This document shows, one piece after another, positions 55,676 to 64,000 of a stretch of DNA of 64,000 bases. The translations under genes and the position numbers were made by a program. Source of the stretch: Uranotaenia lowii (Eukaryota; Arthropoda; Insecta; Diptera; Culicidae); contig NC_073691.1 of the NCBI RefSeq assembly GCF_029784155.1, forward strand, positions 87,985,361 to 88,049,360. The letters run 5' to 3'. Within the stretch, counting starts at the first letter, position 1. The number at the start of each line of letters is the position of its first letter. The notes under the pieces were generated by a model. That model was not told where the DNA came from. It made no database searches and worked only from the letters and a program-made list of their open reading frames with translations.

Positions 55676-56892
55676 CCCAGACAACCAGAAGTTGTATTTT
55701 ATTTTACAGATTACATCGTATAGAATGTTATTTATACTCATTTTCGTATATCTGCATCTAAAATGTGCGGTCCATTCGTATTCTTTATCATATTTAAATG
55801 CATTGCATGATTTCATTACGACAAGAAGAGAGTCTTGTATTTATGTACATATGAACTCGACCTTTGTGTACGACAATTCGCAAAAAATCCGTGAAACGAC
55901 CGATATACGGTGATCAGCCGTGACTGAGAGATTGTGTCGTGCTATGCATAAAATAATTCGAATTAAAAAACCTAATACCTACACTGCATTGATTCGTAAT
56001 AATGTGCATGCAATCGTATACCTTTGCAAATTAATTCGCATGTCTGATTTTCGTAAAACGTATTTGGTGGCAATCGTAAAAGAATACAAAAAAGTTCAAT
56101 AAAATCGTTTATGATAATGAGACATCGATGATTGGAATCGTATTAAAGGAGCCTTCAAAATGTTGGTATATTTTTAGATCATCGATGACGTATTCTACGA
56201 TTTAAAAGATTTTAGTTATGGAAATATACGATTTGCTTTTGGTTTAATGCCTTTGAAGCAAATCCCCTTAAATTTATATATTCCAGATAGCGTCGAGGAA
56301 CCATCATGAGCTGTAGATCGTATGGTCAGGGGATCAAGTCCAGGTACTACAATAACTTCTTGAACGTTGAAATTGAATTGTAGGATATACACTTGAATTT
56401 GCTTATTTTTTATTTTATGCTAGTTTTAAAAGAAATTTGAATTTGACAGCAAAAAACGCATTTCTTTGAAATATTTTTTTTCTATTAAACTGACCGAAAA
56501 TGAGATCCCTGCACTCAAGTCGCAGAAGACGACCAAATAAGTCGTCAAACTTTCCATATTGTTACGAAAAATGTCGTATATAAAGATATTCCCAATCGCA
56601 TATTGAGCAAAGACCTTCAAGATTACAACCGCAATCATCTATATGATGATGTAAATTGTCATAGTATATTCCAAAAAGAATCATGGTAGTCGTAAATGAT
56701 TCGCATGACAAATCGTGCAAATCGTAATTCAATACAATCCAAATCAAGAATATGTGTGCTAATGTTCCTATATGGCCTCCAAAATGATACGTATATACTG
56801 GTTTTGTTGCATTATATACGATATGTTTACACGTATATCTGCACTTATATTTGTGTTGCAAATTCAAAATACCCACCAAATGGTTGTCTGGG
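55676..56892. mobile_element. 1.2-kb TIR element with CCCAGACAACCA ends
   Basis: CCCAGACAACCA at 55676-55687 is matched by TGGTTGTCTGGG at 56881-56892. Coding blocks of the RTE RT stop at the left end and resume right after the right end, which supports an insertion. The interior is AT-rich with many TCGTAT/AATCGTA words and no significant ORF. The TSD could not be determined. Superfamily unassigned. Confidence 0.7.
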
Positions 56893-57832
56893 AATGGTCT
56901 ATTCTGCATGATGTTCCAAATGGCGCTAGAAGGTGTTATTCGACGAAAGCGGTGGGCGAAATGCCAGGGACGATTTTCAACAGATCCAGTCAACTTATCT
57001 GCTTTGCCGACGACATTGACATAGTCGACAGATCATCTGCGACGATGAAGGAAATCTATCGCAAATTGAAACGCGAAGCTGGAAGGATTAGGTTGACGAT
57101 TAATACGCCTAAGACGAAGTATAGGCTGGCCTGTGGATCCGAGACCACCCGAACCCGCACGTCTAGTTATAATAAGGTCTCGATCAATGGCGACGAGCTG
57201 GAGATAGCCGAAGACTTTGTCTATCTCGGTTCACTGGTAATTGCAGACAATGACACCAGCCGTGAGATCCAGTGGGGAATGATCAGCGGAAGTCGTGCCT
57301 ACTATGGACTCCACAAGCAACTGCGGTCGAGAAGACTTAGCCCTCGCACGAAGTGTAACCTGTATATGACGCTCATTAGACCGGTTGCTCTCCGCGAGCA
57401 CGAGACATGGATATTGCTCGAAGAGGACTTGCGAACACTCGGATTATTCACGCGACGAGTGTTTAGAACCATCTTTGGCGGCGTACAGAAGAACGGAGTG
57501 TGGAGGCGAAGGATGAATCAACAGCTCGCGCAACCCTACGGCGAACCTAGAAACCAGAAGGTTGTGAAGGCTAGTTGGATTCGCTAGGCAGGCAAGGTCG
57601 CGAGAATGCCGAACAACTGTCCTGCAAAACAGGTGTTCGCTGCGAGTCCGGTTGGACCGATGTAGGTAGGTGGGCGCAACGAGCGTGGTGGTTAGACCAA
57701 ATGGAGCGTGATCTGGCGAATGTGGGATGCCCGAGAAGTTGGAGACCTGTTGCTATGGACCGAGTGAGTTTTAGGAATTATGTTCGTCTAGTTATGTCGT
57801 GAGACGGAATACTACGAAAATAAAAATAATAA
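56893..57832 (+). pseudogene. RTE LINE fragment 4: RT catalytic block and C-terminus
   Basis: The frame resumes with LFCMMFQMALEG, then LICFADDIDIVDRSS (catalytic ADD at about 57006-57014), DFVYLGSLVIADNDTSREIQ, GSRAYYGLHKQLRSRRLS and further C-terminal blocks. A stop is at 57585-57587 and a frame change leads into the final FRNYVRLVMS (to 57802). The 3' end reads GTGAGACGGAATACTACG followed by AAAATAAAAATAATAA. The same terminal block closes the copy at 48429-49049. Together with the three upstream pieces this is one RTE element of about 2.6 kb net. Confidence 0.85.
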
Positions 57833-60690
57833 TCGAGTACCTGTGCAGTCGTAATAAATTTCATCCCAAAGTTTAAGAGAAATGAAACGTCCCGAGATTC
57901 GAGAGAAGAGGTAGTATCTCCATTCGAAGTTCCTATACCAATTACTCTGTGGTTCGGTTCGGAGAGTCATTATACCGAGAGGAAAATTGCATTCTTTGTG
58001 TGTACAATTTGGTATGCAAGAACTATGAAATTTGCGTACACCAATGAGTGTCGATATTATATTTTCTGCAATAATTGTCATCTACCAAACATGATAGGAA
58101 AAACAGGAATTTATCGTTACTATATATTCTTAACTGTAGAATGTTCCTTCTGTTGGCGAAACATAAAACTTTACTCTTCCCGTGGATTACGACACACATA
58201 ATGTTCACTCGATAATCCCAGTCCAGAATCGGTAGGGCCTACCGCAGGGCCCAAATAAAGTCGTAAAGTATATCCTGCTGCAGTAATTTCGATGATAAAT
58301 TTATTACTTCCAAATTGATCCATTGGATCCAGAGCTCGAAACCTGGAACGGAAGAACGATGAACGCAAAAAACATGCATAAGCTCACTCATTCGTTAAAA
58401 GGTAACGAGGAAGAGAGCTAGCTTCGGCACCGCAATAGACATGTCTAAAAAAAGGTGCCAACGCTAGGTAATTACAACCGAATAGATCAGGAAGGGAAAA
58501 GGGAAGAAAAAAAAATCAAATAGTAGGTAGGTACCACCATCATGCAGACATTTCGTTGAAAAAAACGAAAAAAAAAATTTAGTAGCTGTTTTATGATCGT
58601 AAATAATGCACTGAGGGAATCAGAATTTATTCAACTTTAATCATTTGGATGATTTTTCTTTAAATTCCACCAATACATGGTCTAAATTAGTTAAACAAAA
58701 CCAACATAGAAGTATTCAAATTTCAGGTATCTGGAAAAAAAATATTACTTATGTACATTTCCTTACTTTTGTTAGAAACGGAAAATTAAAACATTTCAAA
58801 ATCGGATTCAGGAGCCCATCTTAGATTTAGATGCAGACCTTGAGACCAATTTCAAAGAAATAGGCAAACATTATTTGGCAAACCAGCTAGGACTCGAGTT
58901 CAAAGGCTTACATGAAGATCAAAGTTCCTCCCTGACCGCGTGAACCAAAGCATCGAGATTAACCGGAATAGTTTATTCGACCGTAAATTATTTTACTGCC
59001 ATTTCTCGCCTCAGCAAAAGACTGCACCCGACCCTCGACATAAAAGAACTAAACGTGATAAGATCTCATTTGAAACGATTGAGCCACGCTCGAATTAGTG
59101 AAAAAAAGTAAACCCCAGAAAACGTCACAACGCAGATAACATATCAGTGATCCGCTCGTAAAAGCTGTGAAACCACTGATAGGATTTTGGTGAGCATGGT
59201 TTTATTAGTTAGAGGGAAACATTAACTGCTGGCTTTGATTGGCTAAGTCCTGGAGTTTTGGGTAAGTAATGCTGCCGTCTTCTGCTGTATACCTTCAAAG
59301 GGTACTTTCTACAAGTCCTTAGCCTAATGACTTACGACGAAGGTTTTTCCTTACGACTCATTTGGTAGCAATTAACAATTCCAGGCCTTTCGAGAATTAA
59401 CCGACTGAGGACAGAGCCAATGATGTCGGTAAACAGAAATAGCAGTTATGAAACGTTTAGATATGAATTAATTATTGGCCAAGGAGACATTCCCAGTTGA
59501 GGACGGACCGGTTTTGTGGGCGGATAACTTAACGTGTTACAACAATTTTCAAACTATACTTCTAGCTGCCATGTTAGCGTCTTTAGCAGGACCTGATACG
59601 TTAAAGTTTCCGTTCTGCTACATGGTCTCAGGCCACCACACCGATAGGGATAACTCCGGGCCAAACAATATACAAGGTGAATTTCTACCCGGGGCGGTCT
59701 AGCCTCTGTTCATTCTTCTTGGCCCCCGTCCAGCTCCAGTCAAATAATTGCGCACAATGGTTTCAGGTGCATCTGACCAGCAAGATTTATGCGTCTATAA
59801 TGTTTCTTGAGCAGTTTGCTGCCTCACGAGAAGATGTATGCTGCACCGACCGCAAAGGCTGCCTCCTGGAGAAAGACAGACTTCAACTGTCCTCCGCAGT
59901 CGTCTCCTATCTGCGCCTCTGCTCTGCGCCATGAGGTGTGGGTGTAGGTGAAAACTGCTCCAAGATACCGTACCATCTTTCTGGCAACTGTGCTACTAAG
60001 CACTAAGAGGTACCTACTTACTCGGCTGATGGCTCGTTGCCTAGCTGGCTGGCTGGCTGGCTGGCTTCTGGTAACAATTTCGTCGGCGATGGTGGTGGTT
60101 TTAAGAGTAACTACTTCTGTGGGGAAGTCAGAATTAATAATAGCTATTTGCTTTATTGGGAGCTCCTCGTGGCCCCATAGATGGGCCATTATTCCTATTG
60201 GTTTGACTTATTGAGGTTTTGTATACTGGTTGAGAACACTTTTGCGGACAAGGATCGGCCACGGAAGACGACATTGCTGAGAAGATTTTCCACTTTTTCA
60301 ATATAACCATAAAATTTTAATTTGATTGATAAATTTAAATCGAATTGTAACTAACATTTAAGATTCAGTTCTAAAAGATTTCAAATTTACGATGAAAATC
60401 TACTGCCGATTAAAATTTAAAAATGTGCTGGATGTATCTAGGAAAACAACGTAAAAACAAATATTCAATGCAGTAAAGATGCCAAATTTTTCAAATTTTT
60501 TAATGTACCGTCAATTGAAACATTTTGGAACTTCAATGGCTTCAAAAACTTAATGTTCACAGATAATCATACCGCTTGCTCATCGAAAGTTTTAAGGTTG
60601 ATGAGATATAAAATTGACGTAGTCAGAAAATTATTGGTTTCATCAGATATTTTAAAATTACAAAATCATGCAATTTTCATCTTACTTAGG
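57833..60690. other. Unassigned sequence with a GC-richer middle
   Basis: No gene recognised. The block at about 59480-60200 is less AT-rich and holds several short conflicting frames on both strands, plus a GGCT microsatellite at 60044-60066. It could contain a regulatory region, but nothing specific is visible. Confidence 0.4.
60044..60066. repeat. (GGCT)n microsatellite
   Basis: About five and a half GGCT units in a row. Confidence 0.85.
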
Positions 60691-60694
60691 ATAA

Positions 60695-62956
60695 AGCAAT
60701 TCTAGAATAGATTTGGTTTTCACAAATGTGGAAAGAGCTGAAGCAACACCCATTTCTGATTTTCGTGTATCAGATCATGAGACAGTTAATATTGTTGCTG
60801 GATTTGGACTCGATGATGGCGGACCCGAAATCTATCATATGGTGAACGACTGGAGTCGATATAATAACATTGTATTTAGTCAACTTCTTGAGGCAGGTAT
60901 TCAAACCTTAAGATGCGCAGACTTTAATGAGTTGGTAAGACGTATCGATCTTTTACTTAAAGATAGTGTTAATGCACTTGTTCGTAAAAAACTAGTACTA
61001 AATGGTACTGGGTTAGATACTAAATGGTATTCCCGAACCCTTAGTGAAATCAAAAAACGTAGAGACAATCTTTACAAACAATTTTTAAGAACGAAATGCG
61101 AAAGAAATTGGCAAAAATACAAAGCTGTCAGGAACGAATATTTACGAAAAATCAAAGAGGCTAAAAATAAATCGATTCAAGACGAGCTGGAGAGAAACAA
61201 ATCCAATGGAAAACAATTATGGAAAACAATAAAACGATTAATGAAGTCTAATAGTACAATTGCTAATTCGGTCACATTTAACGGAGTGGAAATCACAGAC
61301 GAAAAAGACATTGCAGAGAAGTTTAATGACTTCTTTATTGATAGCGTCATGGAAATTCATAACAGCATTCCGACAAGCTCAAATGGCTGCGTGAATCAGA
61401 TTTTGTACAATACTGGAATTTTTCACACATTCGAAACAATTAGTAGCCAAGATTTTGATGAAATAGTGAACGATATGAAACCTACAGCAGGTATCGACAA
61501 TGTATCTCTAAGAGTTTTTAAGGATTCTTTACCGACATTAGCCAATCCTTTGAGATATGTTATAAACACTAGCTTGCAGTTAGGAATAATACCTAATACG
61601 TGGAAGTGTTCAACTATAGTTCCTATTGAAAAACAAAAAAATGCACGGGAGGCGACGTTATACCGACCCATAAACATGTTGGAAATTCAAGAAAAGGTGC
61701 TAGAACTGGCAGTAAAAAAGCAATTCGTTCACTTTATTGAGTGTGAAAACATATTGATTGCTGAACAGTCTGGATTCAGAAAGCAGCATTCAACAGAATC
61801 CGCAGTGAACTTTATACTCCGGAATTGGAAGATAAACATCGAGAACGGAAACTACACAGTCTCTGTGTTCCTAGACTTCAAGAGAGCATTTGAGACAATT
61901 GATCGGCTACAACTCTTAGAAGTTTTGGTTAGAATTGGCATCAATGGTACGGTTCTAAATTGGTTCAAGAGTTATTTGGATAACAGAATGCAACGAACAA
62001 AATATGGTTCATCGTACTCACGATACAGGGAAAACAATTTGGGAGTTCCCCAAGGAAGCGTATTAGGCCCTTTGTTATTCATCCTATACATCAATGACAT
62101 GAAAAGGTGTTTACATCACGGACATCTAAAACTTTTTGCAGATGATTCAGTCTCCTATTGGAGTGGAAAGGACATAGGACTCGTTATTCAAGAAGCAAAT
62201 GCAGATTTGAAAAATATAGCTGATTTTTAGAAACAAAGAAAATTGTGCCTGAATCTCGATAAAACCTGTTGGATGATTATTGGGAATCGCAAAATAGGAG
62301 TTAGTCCAAAGTTGCTCATTGATGGATGTGAGATCGAAAGAGTTCGTCAAGTCAAGTACCTAGGAATACAAGTTGATGAAAAATTGAACTTCATAGCCCA
62401 CATAGACTACATAATCAAGAAAATTGCTGTGAAATATGGCGTACTTTGTAGAATAAACAGATATATGACTTTCTGGTCAAAAATAATCTACGTGAAATCT
62501 GTTATTATGCCGCACTTCGATTACTGTGCTACAATATTACTTCATGCATCAGATACACAAACGAAACGGCTGCAGAGAATTCAAAATAAGATAATGCGAG
62601 TAGTGATACGATGCAACCGATACACCCCAAGTGCACTAATGCTCGATATTCTCCAATGGTTGTCAGTCAAACAGAGGATTGCATATAACAGTTTGATTTT
62701 TATTTATAAAATGAAGAGCGGAATGTTACCATCCTATCTACTAGACGGTTTGCAGTATGGCAATGATGTACATAGCTACAATACAAGAAGAGCTCAAGAT
62801 TTCAGACTTCCAAGTGCGAGAAAGGATATGACTAAACGATCAATTTTCTACAACGGACTGAAAATGTTTAACAGCTTACCACAGAGCATCAAAGATAGTG
62901 CAAACATAAATACTTTCAAGAAACAGGCGATACAACACGTTAAGCAGATATTTTGA
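60695..62956 (+). pseudogene. 5'-truncated LINE: endonuclease end plus reverse transcriptase, one internal stop
   Basis: The frame opens after a TAA at 60692-60694 and starts in the endonuclease C-terminus (SRIDLVFTN, then FRVSDHETVNI). RT blocks are TAGIDNVSLRVFK, LYRPINMLEIQEKVLE, EQSGFRKQHSTESAVNF, VSVFLDFKRAFETIDR, GVPQGSVLGPLLFILYINDM (62041-62100) and LFADDSVSYW (62131-62160). An in-frame TAG at 62228-62230 breaks the protein. The frame then continues unchanged (KQRKLCLNLDKTCWM...) to the natural stop at 62954-62956, so a single substitution, probably from Trp TGG, is the only coding lesion seen. No RNase H, and the C-terminus is of the Jockey/CR1-like kind. Confidence 0.88.
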
Positions 62957-63197
62957 AATAATGACAAATCCTAAAAAGGATCATATAAAAGTGATGAAGA
63001 TCTGAGGATACATCAGATATAAAATTGTACGGTGATGGACATACGCGGGAGTTAGACGAACAAGTCGTACTGAAATTGAATAAACTAATGCAAACAAAAT
63101 TATCCATAGGATAAACAGTCCCTCCCACTTCTAAAGATGCGTATGGGGTGGAGGAAGGACCCAAATGGGCCTAAGGGACCATCACAGAAAAAAAAAG
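62957..63197 (+). mobile_element. 3' UTR and poly(A) tail of the last LINE
   Basis: About 230 bp of 3' UTR ends with GGGACCATCACAG and a run of nine A (63189-63197). No TSD pair could be identified around the presumed 5' truncation near 60690. Confidence 0.6.
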
Positions 63198-64000
63198 TGT
63201 AAGTTGCAACAAACTTTGTTCTTAATGAAAAATTAAATGAAATCATTTGAATATTAATAATTGTTTTATTTATTTCTGATGTCATAACGCATAAAGCACC
63301 GATTGCAGTAGTTTTGGTTTGATAGTTTGGAAAAAAGAAAAAAAAATATGCGAGCAAATTTTACTCATGCTGAGAACTCAAAATTTTAATGAATCGCGAG
63401 GATATTTGAAGAATACTATTTAAACTAACTGACACTGTGAATCTCAATGGGAAAAGATTTCCTTTGAAGAGATGCATGTTTGAGACAAACAAAATTTAAA
63501 CAAAAAAGATTATACTACATTTAAAGATATTTTACATTTTAAGATTAAGGTTACCCTTAATTAAAGCTACATAATTGAAAATATATTAAAAGCTTGCTTT
63601 GTTCAATTTATTTAACGACTAATTTTTTCCTTAAATATTGGATCTACTATTTATTTCTTTAAGATCATTGGGTAAGATATTCCCAGCAAACATAAAATCG
63701 TATAAGAAATGATAACTCAAGTCATTAAAAACGTTACTGTGAATCGTAATTCCAACTAACGCAAGTAAAAGGTTGTAAAAATCGTTACTCGTGGTCGAAT
63801 TAAATGGTTTAAATCGGATATGATAAAAGATCCGCCATGTTTGCAGATTTGAAGATGATTGCGCTTTTTTTTCTCCCGCATGGGTCAAGTGAAAGAACAA
63901 CTTTGTTGTTCTCTGTGCGACCATCAGTGCAACCAGATTGCTAAAAATCAGGTGGTGAATTTGCAAGAATTGCCCAATTACAGAGGCAGCACATATTGTC
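63198..64000. other. Unassigned AT-rich end of window
   Basis: No gene or RNA recognised. A 111-codon minus-strand frame at 63631-63966 has no motif. The phrase CCCAGCAAACATAAAATCGT (63681-63700) recalls the CCCAGACAACCA and TCGTAT words of the element at 55676-56892 and may be a relic of a related element. Confidence 0.35.

Noticed and set aside
59475..60214. Several short frames around the GGCT microsatellite
   Set aside because: No recognisable domain and strong overlap between strands; kept only as a compositional island.
63631..63966. 111-codon minus-strand frame at the window end
   Set aside because: No motif; AT-rich context with many random frames.

Overview
The window looks like a piece of an insect genome, most likely a dipteran and plausibly a mosquito. 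It is AT-rich with no bacterial gene layout, and it is dominated by non-LTR retrotransposons of insect type (I clade resembling the MosquI group, RTE clade, CR1/L2/Jockey-like), a tRNA-derived SINE and many terminal-inverted-repeat (TIR) elements. The species assignment is inference from element types; no intact host gene could be identified. Almost everything that can be called is a transposable element or its debris.

Layout. 1-2264: 3' part of a LINE without RNase H, followed by a 475-bp palindromic element (2265-2739) whose arms carry tRNA-like promoter boxes. 2740-5300: unassigned sequence with a scrambled Tc1/mariner transposase fossil. 5305-9555: a short TIR element, a decayed CR1/L2-like LINE and a mosquito-style dispersed repeat. 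9560-12637: unassigned DNA with two GC-richer islands. 12651-18390: a full-length minus-strand I-clade LINE with a 13-bp target-site duplication (TSD); its ORF2 (endonuclease, RT, RNase H) is intact but ORF1 has one frameshift. 18513-35155: a piggyBac-like foldback element (TTAA flanks) split by a 14.8-kb segment that has hAT-type ends and an 8-bp TSD. Inside that segment lie two more nested TIR pairs, a dispersed repeat carrying a small hAT MITE, and a 5'-truncated RT/RNase H LINE bracketed by a 107-bp direct repeat. 36165-43228: several small TIR elements, a LINE tail and a 2-kb TIR element holding exon-like blocks. 43500-57832: one decayed RTE LINE cut into four pieces by three insertions.

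The largest of those insertions (44126-54497) is the most striking structure in the window. It is an LTR retroelement dimer, LTR-internal-LTR-internal-LTR, with a 5-bp TSD only at the outer edges. It has a primer-binding site matching the 3' end of insect tRNA-Ser and an internal region with no gag or pol. A 621-bp RTE fragment sits in the first internal unit but not the second, so it arrived after the dimer formed or in one parent only. The other two insertions into the RTE are a 374-bp tRNA-derived SINE and a 1.2-kb TIR element. 57833-60690 is unassigned, 60695-63197 is another 5'-truncated LINE with one internal stop, and the remainder is AT-rich and unassigned.

No functional cooperation between genes can be read here. 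What the window offers is a stratigraphy of insertions that can be ordered by nesting and TSDs.
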